Source: CAINVV01 sp963663675 (GTDB lineage Bacteria > Bacteroidota > Bacteroidia > Bacteroidales > Prolixibacteraceae). Taken from it: a stretch of 64,000 nt of DNA. Shown piece by piece: positions 15,793 to 25,462 of this stretch (positions within the stretch are counted from its first letter, which is position 1; each line of letters starts with the position of its first letter). The notes beneath the pieces are model-generated. The model did no database searches, was not told the origin of the DNA, and saw only the letters and a program-made list of their open reading frames with translations. The translations under genes and the position numbers were made by a program. The stretch covers positions 62,001 through 126,000 of the forward strand of contig OY760498.1 in assembly GCA_963663675.1 (NCBI GenBank), given 5' to 3'.

Positions 15793-17271
15793 ATGGGTAC
15801 AAGCAATTTAAAGCGCAAGGCAGCCAGCGGATTCTTCTGGAGTATGCTTGAAGGGGTATTTAGCCAGGGTCTTGGAATGATTTTTGGCATTATCCTGGCG
15901 CGTATGCTTTCGCCCAAAGAGTTTGGTGTTCTGGGGATGATCACCATTTTTATTTCCATTGCACAGGTATTTGTCGATAGCGGATTAAGCCAGGCATTGA
16001 TACGAAAACAAAATTGCACGCACCACGATTATACCACCATTTTTTGGGTGAATATTTTTATAGGAGGATTGTCCTATTTAATAATTTGGATAGCTGCTCC
16101 CTATATTTCAGGTTTTTTTGACAAACCGGAACTGACCTATCTTACCAGGATTGCCTCAATAGTTATTATCATAGGCTCATTTACGCTCATTCAGCAAACT
16201 ATCCTGATAAAAAATGTGGACTTCAGGATGCTCACCAAAATATCCACTGTTGGCACTTTTATTTCAGGTGCGGCCTCACTGGTTATGGCATTTTATGGTT
16301 TTGGGGTTTGGAGCCTGGTATGGAGAACAATTATTAACCAGGCTGTCAGAAGTTTAATGATGTGGCAGCACAACAAATGGAGTCCTCAACTCTCCTTTGA
16401 CAGGAAAATATTTTCCGAACTCTTCTCCTTTGGATCAAATATTTTGATCATCTCCATAATAGCCTCGATACTGAAAAATTTCTACAACCTTATTATCGGG
16501 AAAAACTATTCTGCTACAATACTGGGTTATTATACCAATGCCGAACAGTACAGCACCCTGCCTTCAAGCACCATCTCAAATATCACCAACAAAGTGACTT
16601 TCCCGATTATGTCTGAGATACAGGATGATAATATCCGTCTGAAAAATACAATCAGTAAACTCACAAAAACCATCATGTATGTGTCATTTTTTATCATGTT
16701 CGGATTGGCAGCAGTTGCAAAACCCCTGTTCTTCGTATTGTTTGGTCAGAAGTGGTTACCTGCAGTTCCCTTCTTTCAGACACTGTGCCTAGCTTATTCT
16801 ATTACACCCATGCACATCATCAATCACAATATCATGAAAGTGAAAGGACGTTCTGACCTTTTTCTAAAAACAGAATTAATAAAGTACCTCTTGTTCATCC
16901 CTTTTCTTTACCTGGGTATAATTTATGGAATAAACGTACTGGTCGCCGGAATTGTAATATTGTATTGGATTGGTTTTGTCATCAACGCCATGTATTCTGG
17001 AAAACTGATTGATTACTCAATATCAGTGCAATTCCGGGACTTTTTCCCAATGATGGCTCTTTTCGCAGTGCCTGCCGCACTTGTTTATCTATTAGGGTTG
17101 TTCCTGAATATTGGACATTTCTCCCTTTTAGCCATTCAATCGTCAGTTTACCTGGCAATCTCAGTAATCCTTTCGGTAATTCTGAAAATCACAGCTTTCC
17201 TGGAGATCAAAGAAATTCTGCTACATAAGCTTACATTCAACAATTTCGTCAAAACAATAAATAAATCGTGA
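15793..17271 (+). CDS. Lipopolysaccharide/O-antigen flippase (MOP superfamily, WzxC-like)
   Basis: A 492-residue inner-membrane protein with about 12-14 hydrophobic segments, starting with LKRKAASGFFWSM, a typical N-terminus of the WzxC-like polysaccharide transporters. The loop SPKEFGVLGMI (about 41-51) is the family marker between the first two helices. It should flip undecaprenyl-linked repeat units across the inner membrane for the glycan made by the neighbouring transferases. The TGA stop overlaps the start of the FkbM gene, which points to translational coupling. Confidence 0.88.
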   Translation: MGTSNLKRKAASGFFWSMLEGVFSQGLGMIFGIILARMLSPKEFGVLGMITIFISIAQVFVDSGLSQALIRKQNCTHHDYTTIFWVNIFIGGLSYLIIWIAAPYISGFFDKPELTYLTRIASIVIIIGSFTLIQQTILIKNVDFRMLTKISTVGTFISGAASLVMAFYGFGVWSLVWRTIINQAVRSLMMWQHNKWSPQLSFDRKIFSELFSFGSNILIISIIASILKNFYNLIIGKNYSATILGYYTNAEQYSTLPSSTISNITNKVTFPIMSEIQDDNIRLKNTISKLTKTIMYVSFFIMFGLAAVAKPLFFVLFGQKWLPAVPFFQTLCLAYSITPMHIINHNIMKVKGRSDLFLKTELIKYLLFIPFLYLGIIYGINVLVAGIVILYWIGFVINAMYSGKLIDYSISVQFRDFFPMMALFAVPAALVYLLGLFLNIGHFSLLAIQSSVYLAISVILSVILKITAFLEIKEILLHKLTFNNFVKTINKS

Positions 17272-18173
17272 TGTATATTTTCATGCGTCTCTGGCAAAGA
17301 CTGGCACCCCATAAATTGCTGATTTTTATTCGGTTATTACTTGAGTCAAAGGAACTGAAGACCAGACGCCTGAAGGTTTTGGAACACTTCAGTACAACTG
17401 ATCCACGGACGATTGACCCGGAAATATCAGAGGCACTGAATTATCTGAAGAATCACAAGTATTCAGCCTTTCCTTACGACTGGACTCATAAATACGACAA
17501 TTTATTGCCAGAGGTGTTCAGTGACAAGAAAACCCATCGGTTGTACATTCTTTTTGACGGTAAGAGGATGTATTTCCCCGAAAAATACACCAAAAAGCAT
17601 GTTACCTGGGCTGCTAGAAGCATCTTAAAAGAACAGGATTTAAATTCTCCACACCACTATTTGACCCGGGATTTTCAGATAGATGATGACAGCATCGTCG
17701 TAGATGCGGGTGTCGCCGAAGGGAATTTTGCATTAATGGCCATTGAAAAGGCAAAGCGGTTGTATCTGATTGAATGTAATCCTGAATGGATTGATGCACT
17801 GAAATTAACCTTTGAACCATGGAAAGACAAAGTGATATTTGTTGAAAAGTTTCTTTCAGATTCTCCGGGTGAAATAACAACTTCAATTGATACATTGTTA
17901 CAACCCGATGCAGGGGATAGGTATTTTATCAAAATGGATATCGAAGGATTTGAACAAAAGGCACTTATCGGTATGAAAAAACTTATAGCATCCGGTTGTG
18001 CCATAAAGATGGATATCTGTACTTACCATCATCCCAATGACCTGATCGAAATCGGAAGAATTCTGGATAATTATTCTTTCAAATCTAAAGTATCTGATGG
18101 TTATGTACTATATTTTCAGCCCGGGGAAGATCCCTCCTTCCGAAAAGTATTAATTCGGGCAGTAAAATCATAA
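17271..18173 (+). CDS. FkbM family methyltransferase
   Basis: A 300-residue protein with a C-terminal FkbM-type SAM domain: VVDAGVAEGNFAL (about 140-152) is motif I, YLIECNPEWI is the acidic loop that contacts the adenosine ribose, and FIKMDIEGFEQKAL (about 225-238) is the FkbM hallmark. The N-terminal 110 residues are not recognised. I chose the ATG at 17271, which shares one base with the flippase stop; a GTG at 17268 is an equally close alternative. FkbM proteins O-methylate sugars and polyketides; here a glycan target is most likely. Confidence 0.85.
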   Translation: MYIFMRLWQRLAPHKLLIFIRLLLESKELKTRRLKVLEHFSTTDPRTIDPEISEALNYLKNHKYSAFPYDWTHKYDNLLPEVFSDKKTHRLYILFDGKRMYFPEKYTKKHVTWAARSILKEQDLNSPHHYLTRDFQIDDDSIVVDAGVAEGNFALMAIEKAKRLYLIECNPEWIDALKLTFEPWKDKVIFVEKFLSDSPGEITTSIDTLLQPDAGDRYFIKMDIEGFEQKALIGMKKLIASGCAIKMDICTYHHPNDLIEIGRILDNYSFKSKVSDGYVLYFQPGEDPSFRKVLIRAVKS

Positions 18174-18229
18174 ACATACCCACTTTCAAAAAATATGTAC
18201 TTTTACGAGCGAATATCAACACCGAAGCC

Positions 18230-20695
18230 ATGGATAACGTATTGTTAAAAAAAGCCCTTCCGCACATAACCGCAGTACTTCTGTTCCTTATTCTGCCGGC
18301 AATCTATTTCTCTCCTCAGCTGGAAGGGAAAAAGCTGAGCCAGCATGACACCAATACTGCTACCGGAATGGCAAAAGAGATCATAGATTACAACAAAACA
18401 CATTCCGACCTTGCCCTCTGGACCGACTCCATGTTTGGAGGTATGCCTGCCTACCTGATTGGTCTTCCCACTTATTCGCTGATCTCTCCAATCTATTCAT
18501 TGACAACGCTTTTCGATTGGCGACCAATAAGTTTCGTCTTTCTCTACCTGATGGGATTTTACATTGCCCTGCTACTTTTTGGGCTAAATCCCTGGATCTG
18601 TCTGGTCGGCGCCATAGCCTTCGGATTCTCTTCCTACAATTTTATTATCATAGCGGCAGGTCATAATACCAAGGCTATTGCTATCGGTTACATGGCACCA
18701 ATGATCGGAGCTCTTTATCATGCCTGGAAAAAAAATCTCTGGGTTGGCAGTGCTTTTTTTGCATTGTTCCTTGGCCTGCAGATTTATGCAAACCATCTGC
18801 AGATCACTTACTATACCTTGTTGACTATCATTATTTTCTCTATTGCAGAAATGTATTTTGCATTCAGGGGTAAACAGGTAAAGGATTTTCTGAGAAAAAG
18901 CGGAATAATAGCATTATTCGCTTTGCTGGCCATTGCCGCGAATACCGAGAGATTATGGACGACCTGGGAATATGGCAAATATTCATTGAGGGGTCCTTCT
19001 GAACTCACACAAGGCAAAGAAAACAAAACTTCCGGACTGGATAAAGACTATGCCACCGGATGGAGTTACGGGGTTGATGAGACCATGACACTTTTGATCC
19101 CAAACTTCAAGGGAGGTGCCTCAATGATTGATTTTGGACAGAATTCACAGACAGCTGAGCTTCTGAGATCCAATAATGTTCCAAATGCGAACTCAATTGT
19201 CAAACAGCTTCCGGGATACTGGGGGACTCAACCGGGTACTTCCGGACCCGTCTACGTGGGTTCAATCGTTCTCTTCCTCTTTGTACTATCTCTTTTTCTG
19301 ACAAAGGGATCCCTGAGAGTTTGGATTCTTTCGGCCACAATTTTTTCTGTTCTGCTGTCCTGGGGGCGAAATTTTATGCCACTTACTGAATTCTTCCTCG
19401 ATTTTTTTCCGGGTTATAACAAATTCAGAACTGTCTCAATGATTCTGGTGATTGCCAGCTTTACAATACCTGTAATGGCTTCCATCGGCCTGAACAAAAT
19501 TTTTACTGAAGAGATTGACAAAGTTCAATGGAAAAATGCAATGATTTGGAGCGTTAGTGTAACAGCCGGACTAGCCCTCCTGTTCTTCCTGTTGCCTGGA
19601 TTATCCGGCTCCTTTATCTCCGCAAGTGATTCTCAAATGCCTGAATGGATACAAAAAGGGCTGGTAGCCGACCGCACCGCTTTCCTGAGAGAAGACGCAC
19701 TGAGATCAGTATTTTTTATTTTGGCAGTTGCACTGGTACTTTGGGCTCATTTTGTAAAAAAAATTAATACGAAATACGCACTGGCAATAATAGCAACATT
19801 GATACTGGTTGATATGTGGGGTGTTGACAAAAGGTATCTCAACAATGACAATTTCGTTCAGGAGCAAAAAGCGAGAAACCCATTCCCCATTTCGAAAGCA
19901 GACAAAGATATTCTGAAAGATAAAACAGATTACCGTGTACTGAACCTTTCGGTTGATCCTTTCAATGAGGCAGGTACTTCTTATTACCACCATTCAATTG
20001 GTGGTTACCATGGGGCAAAAATGAGAAGATACCAGGAATTAATTGATTTTCATATTGGTAATGAAATTGGTCAGCTTGGAAAAAAATTCAATGCGCTGAA
20101 ATCTGAAAATGGGCTGGATTCACTTTTCATCGGGTTGAATACCTTAAACATGCTGAATACTAAATATTTAATTTACAATCCGGAAGCTTCTCCCGTACTC
20201 AACTCCAAAGCAATGGGAAATGCTTGGATTGTCAATGCCTGTCAGATGGTAGACAATGCGGATCAGGAGATTGCTGCCATCGGGAAAGCAGATCTGAGCA
20301 AGGTTGTTGTCGTAGACAAGAAATTTCAATCACTCTTGGGAAATTTTACACCTGCAAAAAGCACTGATTCGAAGATTTCAATGAAAAGCTACTCTCCTAA
20401 TCAACTGGTTTACAATTATTCAGGCAAAGGTAATGAGATTGCTGTTTTTTCCGAAATCTACTATCCCAAAGGTTGGAATGCCTATATTGGAGATAAGCTG
20501 GTTCCCCACTTTCAGGCGAACTTTGTATTAAGAGCAATGGTACTACAGGAAGGCAACTATGACATCACCTTTAAATTTGAACCTGTTTCCTACAGGCGGG
20601 GAAAGCAGATTTCCATGGCCTCCTCCCTTATTTTAATTCTGCTTATTGGTTTTGTGCTTTATAAAAATATAACTTTGAAAAAAAGCATAGAATGA
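18230..20695 (+). CDS. YfhO family membrane protein
   Basis: An 821-residue integral membrane protein. About 12 hydrophobic helices fill residues 10-530. A soluble extracytoplasmic domain (about 545-790) and a final helix (about 795-812) follow. The DTNTATGMAKEI (37-48) and GHNTKAIAIGYMAP (about 145-158) loops match Bacteroidota YfhO proteins. YfhO of Bacillus is linked to glycosylation of teichoic acid; relatives are GT-C-like. A role in transferring a lipid-linked sugar outside the inner membrane is therefore reasonable but inferred. It follows the glycan cluster after 56 bp. Confidence 0.8.
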   Translation: MDNVLLKKALPHITAVLLFLILPAIYFSPQLEGKKLSQHDTNTATGMAKEIIDYNKTHSDLALWTDSMFGGMPAYLIGLPTYSLISPIYSLTTLFDWRPISFVFLYLMGFYIALLLFGLNPWICLVGAIAFGFSSYNFIIIAAGHNTKAIAIGYMAPMIGALYHAWKKNLWVGSAFFALFLGLQIYANHLQITYYTLLTIIIFSIAEMYFAFRGKQVKDFLRKSGIIALFALLAIAANTERLWTTWEYGKYSLRGPSELTQGKENKTSGLDKDYATGWSYGVDETMTLLIPNFKGGASMIDFGQNSQTAELLRSNNVPNANSIVKQLPGYWGTQPGTSGPVYVGSIVLFLFVLSLFLTKGSLRVWILSATIFSVLLSWGRNFMPLTEFFLDFFPGYNKFRTVSMILVIASFTIPVMASIGLNKIFTEEIDKVQWKNAMIWSVSVTAGLALLFFLLPGLSGSFISASDSQMPEWIQKGLVADRTAFLREDALRSVFFILAVALVLWAHFVKKINTKYALAIIATLILVDMWGVDKRYLNNDNFVQEQKARNPFPISKADKDILKDKTDYRVLNLSVDPFNEAGTSYYHHSIGGYHGAKMRRYQELIDFHIGNEIGQLGKKFNALKSENGLDSLFIGLNTLNMLNTKYLIYNPEASPVLNSKAMGNAWIVNACQMVDNADQEIAAIGKADLSKVVVVDKKFQSLLGNFTPAKSTDSKISMKSYSPNQLVYNYSGKGNEIAVFSEIYYPKGWNAYIGDKLVPHFQANFVLRAMVLQEGNYDITFKFEPVSYRRGKQISMASSLILILLIGFVLYKNITLKKSIE

Positions 20696-20756
20696 TTCAA
20701 TTAGGGGATTCTGATAATCCTCAAATAGAATTAGAAAGTTCCAACCCATTTTCCGT

Positions 20757-21632
20757 ATGGCAAAAGAAAAATACAAACTTAGAAAATCCCTCTTTAGCTC
20801 CTATTTCAGTACAACCCTTAGTATTGCACTGATTTTATTCCTTTTTGGGCTGCTTGGACTTCTCTTGATCAATACGAAAAGGCTTTCCGATTATGTGATG
20901 GAAAACCTGGGAGTAACCCTAATAATCAAGGAGAATACAAGGGAGGTGGATATACTGAAACTACAGAAGACACTTGAAGCTTCACCTTTTATAAAATCAA
21001 CCAGGTTTGTCGAGAAACAAGCTGCCGCGGAGGAGCTTAAAAAAGAACTGGGCGAGGATTTTGTGGATTTCCTGGGATACAATCCGTTACTCTCTTCAAT
21101 AGATGTTAAATTGTATGCGGAATATGCAAATCCTGAAAACCTGACTTCACTCGAAGCACAGTTACTGAAGAATCCTGAAATACAGGAAGTGTATTATCAG
21201 AAGAATCTGGTTAAACAATTAAACTCAAATGTTAAGAAATTAAGCATGATCATACTGGTTCTGGGCATTATCATGTTTATAATTTTCATCGCATTAATAA
21301 ACAATACGATCCGTCTCTCGATTTATTCGAAGAGATATATCATCAATTCCATGCAACTTGTTGGGGCAACGAGGTCATTTATCCGGTTTCCTTTCATAGT
21401 AAAAAGTGTCATTCATGGTATTTACGGGGCACTGATTGCCTGTAGTATCCTTTTATTGATCTTTTTTTCGTACCAGTCAGAATTAAAGGATTTTATTGAT
21501 TTTCAGAACTCTGCATCATTAGCTTTGCTTGTTGGAGGTATATTTTTCGTAGGAATTTTCATGACTGCCTTGTCCACCTATTTCGCAGTGAATAATTTTT
21601 TACGAATGAAGTTTGATGAACTCTATTATTGA
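20757..21632 (+). CDS. ftsX: Cell division protein FtsX (permease-like)
   Basis: A 291-residue ABC-type permease. It has a first transmembrane helix at about 18-40, the extracytoplasmic FtsX_ECD domain (about 50-160, with FIKSTRFVEKQAA and DFLGYNPL) and three C-terminal helices (about 170-285). FtsX pairs with the ATPase FtsE to activate periplasmic peptidoglycan hydrolases at the septum. No ftsE is in the window, which is common in this phylum. An EnvC-like candidate partner is encoded at 43.6 kb. It is followed by the DUF3098 gene, a conserved pairing in Bacteroidota. Confidence 0.9.
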   Translation: MAKEKYKLRKSLFSSYFSTTLSIALILFLFGLLGLLLINTKRLSDYVMENLGVTLIIKENTREVDILKLQKTLEASPFIKSTRFVEKQAAAEELKKELGEDFVDFLGYNPLLSSIDVKLYAEYANPENLTSLEAQLLKNPEIQEVYYQKNLVKQLNSNVKKLSMIILVLGIIMFIIFIALINNTIRLSIYSKRYIINSMQLVGATRSFIRFPFIVKSVIHGIYGALIACSILLLIFFSYQSELKDFIDFQNSASLALLVGGIFFVGIFMTALSTYFAVNNFLRMKFDELYY

Positions 21633-21642
21633 ACTATCTTTG
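21612..21642 (+). promoter_or_regulatory. Putative promoter for the DUF3098-truB-queA genes
   Basis: TTTG (21612-21615) and TATCTTTG (21635-21642) are separated by 19 bases, an excellent match to the Bacteroidota -33/-7 promoter pattern. The start would be near 21650, 19 bases before the DUF3098 ATG. It overlaps the end of ftsX. Confidence 0.6.
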
Positions 21643-21668
21643 CGGGTTAATAACTAATTTATTGTTTA

Positions 21669-21926
21669 ATGGCCAAAAATAGTGGACAGACGGATTCTAC
21701 AGGGTTTGCCCTGGGAAAAGAGAATCTGAAATTGATGTTGATAGGATTAGCCATCATCATATTGGGATTTGTTTTAATGACCGGTGGCAAAAGTACAGAT
21801 CCCAATGTTTTCAATAAAGATGTAATTTTCAGTTTCCGCAGGATCACATTGGCTCCTGTTGTTGTGATGTTCGGATTTCTTTTCGAGATTTATGCAATCA
21901 TGAAGAAACCCAAATCTCAAAACTGA
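21669..21926 (+). CDS. DUF3098 family small membrane protein
   Basis: An 85-residue protein with two hydrophobic segments (about 24-42 and 58-76) and a GFALGKENLKLMLIGL start, typical of DUF3098, a Bacteroidota family of unknown function. It is nearly always found after ftsX. In many relatives an undecaprenyl-pyrophosphate phosphatase gene (uppP) follows it; here truB follows directly. A good promoter lies just upstream, so it may lead the transcript containing truB and queA. Confidence 0.85.
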   Translation: MAKNSGQTDSTGFALGKENLKLMLIGLAIIILGFVLMTGGKSTDPNVFNKDVIFSFRRITLAPVVVMFGFLFEIYAIMKKPKSQN

Positions 21927-22008
21927 AGAAATCCACCTTCCCCGGTTTCTATACACCGTAATTGCCTGAAATTAAGCTATAAACATTAGAAAGTTATCCG
22001 TTCATTTA

Positions 22009-22728
22009 ATGACAAATAAGGAGTCAAAAGATTTTGATTTCATTCAGGGCGAAATCCTTGTGCTTAATAAACCTCTCGATTGGACATCTTTTGATTTGGT
22101 GCAGAAAGTGCGAAACATGCTCTGCCGGATGATGAAAATTAAAAAGCTGAAAATCGGGCATGCAGGAACACTTGATCCCAAAGCGACCGGTGTAATGGTG
22201 CTGTGTTCAGGTAAATCAACCAAGAATATTGATGAAATCCAGGCCGATGAAAAGGAGTACGTCGCCTTGCTAAAAGTTGGTGCAACAACACCCTCATTTG
22301 ATTTGGAGACAGAGGAAGATGGTCATTTCCAAATCTCTCATATTACCAGGGAACTAGTTGAGAATATTCTGCCATTGTTCGTAGGTTCTGTCGAACAGGT
22401 ACCACCCGCTTTCTCTGCTGTCAAAGTTGATGGTAAAAGAGCTTATCAGTACGCCCGGAAAGGAAAAGATATTGAACTTAAATCAAAAATACTTGTTATA
22501 AAAGAAATTGAACTATTGCGGTTTGACCTGCCTGAAATAGAATTAAGGGTAGTATGCGGCAAGGGAACTTATATTCGGGCATTAGCCCGTGATATTGGCT
22601 TAGCACTGAACAGTGGCGCTTATCTTATTGGATTAAAAAGGACAAGAATAGGTGACTACACTATAGATCAAAGTTTAGACCTTGCAGAATTAGCTGAAAT
22701 GCTTTCTGCTTATTTTCAAAAGAAGTGA
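22009..22728 (+). CDS. truB: tRNA pseudouridine(55) synthase TruB
   Basis: A 239-residue pseudouridine synthase that makes U55 in the T-loop of tRNAs. NKPLDWTSFDLV (20-31) is the family N-terminus. The catalytic motif IGHAGTLDPKATGVM contains Asp56 as the nucleophile. A VCGKGTYIRALARDIG block near 184-199 completes the signature. The C-terminal PUA domain found in some relatives is absent, and the length matches the short Bacteroidota form. It is 24 bp before queA and surely co-transcribed. Confidence 0.96.
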   Translation: MTNKESKDFDFIQGEILVLNKPLDWTSFDLVQKVRNMLCRMMKIKKLKIGHAGTLDPKATGVMVLCSGKSTKNIDEIQADEKEYVALLKVGATTPSFDLETEEDGHFQISHITRELVENILPLFVGSVEQVPPAFSAVKVDGKRAYQYARKGKDIELKSKILVIKEIELLRFDLPEIELRVVCGKGTYIRALARDIGLALNSGAYLIGLKRTRIGDYTIDQSLDLAELAEMLSAYFQKK

Positions 22729-22752
22729 AATTCAAATTTTTAAATCACATAA

Positions 22753-23814
22753 ATGTCATCAACAATGAAGCTTTCGAAATTTAAGTACAATTTGCCTGAT
22801 GAATTGATCTCACTTCATCCCTCCAAAAATAGGGACGAAGCCAGGTTACTTGTTTTAAACCGTCAATCTGGCAGCATTGAACACCGGATTTTTAAAGATG
22901 TTATAGATTATTTCAGTGACAAGGATGTCATGGTATTCAACAACACCAAAGTTTTCCCGGCCAGATTATACGGGAACAAGGAAAAAACAGGCGCGCAGAT
23001 TGAAGTATTCTTACTCCGGGAGCTGAACCGGGATCTTAGGCTTTGGGATGTGTTGGTTGATCCTGCAAGAAAAATAAGAATTGGGAACAAGCTCTATTTT
23101 GGAGACGATGATTTATTGGTTGCGGAAGTGATCGACAATACTACTTCAAGAGGTCGTACTCTAAGATTCTTATTTGATGGCACTTACGATGAATTCAAAG
23201 AAACCCTCTTTAAATTGGGAGAGACTCCGCTTCCAAAGATTATAAATCGTCCTGTTGAAGAAGATGATGCTATGCGTTACCAGACAGTATTCGCTAAGCA
23301 CGAAGGTGCAGTTGCCGCACCGACAGCCGGACTTCATTTTAGCAGGGAACTATTGAAAAGACTGGAAATCAAAGGCGTAAATTTTGCTGAAATCACTTTG
23401 CACGTAGGCTTAGGTAATTTCAGAAGTGTTGACGTTGAAGATTTGACAAAGCATAAAATGGATTCCGAACAAATCTGGATCAAAGAAGAAGCTGTTAATG
23501 TTGTAAATACAGCTAAAGAAGAGAAGCATCGAATTTGTGCAGTCGGTACAACTGTTATGAGGACACTGGAGACGTCTGTATCAACCAATGGAATGCTCAA
23601 GCCATTTGAAGGCTGGACAAACAAGTTTATATTTCCCCCATATGATTTCAGTGTGGCAGACAGCATGATATCGAATTTTCACCTCCCCCTCTCTACCTTG
23701 CTCATGATGGTAAGCGCTTTTGCAGGATACGACAACCTCATGAACGCATACAAGGAAGCAATTAAGGAAAAATATCACTTCGGGACTTATGGAGATGCAA
23801 TGCTTATCATATAG
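22753..23814 (+). CDS. queA: S-adenosylmethionine:tRNA ribosyltransferase-isomerase
   Basis: A 353-residue enzyme that transfers and isomerises the ribosyl moiety of SAM onto preQ1-tRNA, giving epoxyqueuosine. Clear family blocks are LSKFKYNLPDELI, NNTKVFPARLYG (about 59-70), AAPTAGLHFS (about 186-195) and LHVGLGNFR. The annotated ATG at 22753 adds four residues (MSST) before the MKLSKF start usual in the family, so the ATG at 22765 may be the true start. It ends the truB-queA unit, which closes with a strong bidirectional terminator. queG, the next step, is the first partial gene of the window. Confidence 0.96.
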   Translation: MSSTMKLSKFKYNLPDELISLHPSKNRDEARLLVLNRQSGSIEHRIFKDVIDYFSDKDVMVFNNTKVFPARLYGNKEKTGAQIEVFLLRELNRDLRLWDVLVDPARKIRIGNKLYFGDDDLLVAEVIDNTTSRGRTLRFLFDGTYDEFKETLFKLGETPLPKIINRPVEEDDAMRYQTVFAKHEGAVAAPTAGLHFSRELLKRLEIKGVNFAEITLHVGLGNFRSVDVEDLTKHKMDSEQIWIKEEAVNVVNTAKEEKHRICAVGTTVMRTLETSVSTNGMLKPFEGWTNKFIFPPYDFSVADSMISNFHLPLSTLLMMVSAFAGYDNLMNAYKEAIKEKYHFGTYGDAMLII

Positions 23815-23830
23815 TGCATTGCTGCTATCT

Positions 23831-23870
23831 CATAAAAAAGCCCGGAAGTAGTCTTTCGGGCTTTTTTATG
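23831..23870. terminator. Bidirectional intrinsic terminator between queA and efp
   Basis: An 18-base arm (23831-23848) pairs with 23853-23870 with a single G-U pair and a 4-base loop. The stem has a GCCCG core, with A-rich and T-rich outer parts that give a T-tract on either strand. It serves the convergent queA (+) and efp (-) genes. Confidence 0.9.
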
Positions 23871-23877
23871 ATACCAT

Positions 23878-24447
23878 TTATTTTTTCACTCGTTCATAAT
23901 ATGAACGATCTCTCGTATCTACTTTTATTACGTCCCCCTGCTTGATGAAAAGAGGAACCATAATAGTCGCTCCGGACTCTACAGTGACTGCTTTTAATGC
24001 GTTTGAGGAGGCAGTATTTCCTTTTTCTCCGGGTTCCGCATAGGTAATCTCCAACTCAATGAAAGGAGGAAGGTCGACAGACAAAGGTGTTTCTGATTCA
24101 GTATGGAAGGTTATCTCAACAGTCATGCCCTCCTTCATCAGGTCTGCATTTTCGACCATCGCCACATCAATATTTACCTGTTCAAAAGTCTCGGCATTCA
24201 TGAAATTGAAACCAGTTTCGTCCTGGTAAAGATATTGATAAGGCCTTCTTTCAACACGGACAGTATTGATCTTGTCACCCCCTGAGAAAGTGTTATCTAT
24301 TACTCTTCCGGTTTTCATATTTTTGAGCTTTGTCCTGACAAAAGCCGGCCCTTTGCCTGGTTTGACATGCTGAAAACTTACAATCTGAAATATCTGATCA
24401 TTAAACTCGATACACAATCCATTACGAAAATCTGCCAATGTTGCCAT
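23878..24447 (-). CDS. efp: Translation elongation factor P
   Basis: A 189-residue, three-domain factor that rescues ribosomes stalled at polyproline stretches. The KOW-like domain I begins MATLADFRNGL and holds the loop HVKPGKGPAFVR with Lys32 at the tip, the position modified in other species (by lysylation in E. coli). The OB domains II and III end in the family tail VDTRDRSYYERVKK. No EpmA/EpmB modification genes are in the window. It is transcribed toward queA and shares its terminator. Confidence 0.97.
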   Translation of the reverse strand: MATLADFRNGLCIEFNDQIFQIVSFQHVKPGKGPAFVRTKLKNMKTGRVIDNTFSGGDKINTVRVERRPYQYLYQDETGFNFMNAETFEQVNIDVAMVENADLMKEGMTVEITFHTESETPLSVDLPPFIELEITYAEPGEKGNTASSNALKAVTVESGATIMVPLFIKQGDVIKVDTRDRSYYERVKK

Positions 24448-24532
24448 TATCCACTTAATTTGACGTTAAAAAACTATCTTTAAATTTTTTGCAAAAATAG
24501 GTAAAACGATTCAAACCAGAAAATATATTAAA

Positions 24533-25291
24533 ATGCAGGGTTTATTGCTAAATATATCACTGTCATATACCCAATGGGCACTTATAGGCCTGTGCGCTGT
24601 TTTAATCGGTATGTCCAAAACAGGAGTACCTGGTGTGTCGATGATTGTTGTACCTGTACTTGCCATGATATTCGGCGGGAAATCGTCAACCGGTGTGTTG
24701 CTGCCTATTTTGATTATTGCCGACGTTTTTGCAGTGACCTATTATCACCGTCATGCTGAGTGGAAACCCTTATTAAAAGCCCTCCCTTGGGCATTGCTGG
24801 GGTTATTGATTGGGTTGTGGACCGGCGAGATTGTAAACGATCATCAATTTAAGCATATTATTGCCATTTCGGTTTTATTTTCCCTGGGATTGATGGTTTG
24901 GAATGACAAAGTAAATAAGAGCATAAATTTGAGTGTTCATCCATTGTTTGCTCCGATATTTGGGATACTGGGCGGTTTTGCCACAATGATTGGAAATGTT
25001 GCCGGACCGGTTTTCGCCATTTATCTACTGGCACTTCACCTTTCGAAGAAAAATTATATTGGTACTACAGCCTGGTTTTTTGCCATTGTCAATATGATTA
25101 AACTCCCATTGCAATATTTTGTATGGAACAATATAAGCTCTGAAACAATTAAAATAAACCTGCTAACCATTCCATTGATATTTGCAGGAGCTATTATAGG
25201 TATAGCTTTTGTAAATAAGATTAATGAAACTTCTTACAGATGGGCTGTTATCGTGATTACATTTATTTCAGCATTGTTAATATTCCTTTAG
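24533..25291 (+). CDS. Sulfite exporter TauE/SafE family protein
   Basis: A 252-residue integral membrane protein with seven to eight hydrophobic segments. The two halves of the family repeat begin GMSKTGVPGVSM (about 26-37) and FATMIGNVAGPVFAIYLL (about 149-166). The family carries sulfur-containing or organic anions across the inner membrane, with few members characterised, so the substrate is open. It stands alone with a 171-bp gap downstream, and is divergent from efp with an AT-rich 85-bp gap containing a possible TTTG...TAAATTTT promoter. Confidence 0.87.
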   Translation: MQGLLLNISLSYTQWALIGLCAVLIGMSKTGVPGVSMIVVPVLAMIFGGKSSTGVLLPILIIADVFAVTYYHRHAEWKPLLKALPWALLGLLIGLWTGEIVNDHQFKHIIAISVLFSLGLMVWNDKVNKSINLSVHPLFAPIFGILGGFATMIGNVAGPVFAIYLLALHLSKKNYIGTTAWFFAIVNMIKLPLQYFVWNNISSETIKINLLTIPLIFAGAIIGIAFVNKINETSYRWAVIVITFISALLIFL

Positions 25292-25391
25292 CAGCCGACT
25301 GTTGAACCCTATCTATCAATTCTTTAATTCTTAAAATTAAGCCTTTTAAGAAATTTTAAAATAAATTAATGCATCCTTGTCACTGATTTCT

Positions 25392-25399
25392 TAACTTTG
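25392..25399 (+). promoter_or_regulatory. Putative -7 promoter element of the adaptor-tolC operon
   Basis: TAACTTTG matches TAnnTTTG. No clear -33 element sits at the right spacing. The predicted start near 25406 falls directly on the hairpin at 25408-25425, 64 bases before the adaptor ATG. Confidence 0.45.
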
Positions 25400-25407
25400 T
25401 CGTTTGG

Positions 25408-25425
25408 TCAGCATGATAATGCTGA
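25408..25425. promoter_or_regulatory. Perfect hairpin/operator at the start of the export operon
   Basis: TCAGCAT (25408-25414) and ATGCTGA (25419-25425) flank the loop GATA. Placement at the predicted transcription start fits a repressor operator or a 5'-end stabilising hairpin. Confidence 0.45.
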
Positions 25426-25462
25426 TTATTGGGGTTTGTGAATTCAATCAATACTATTAATA

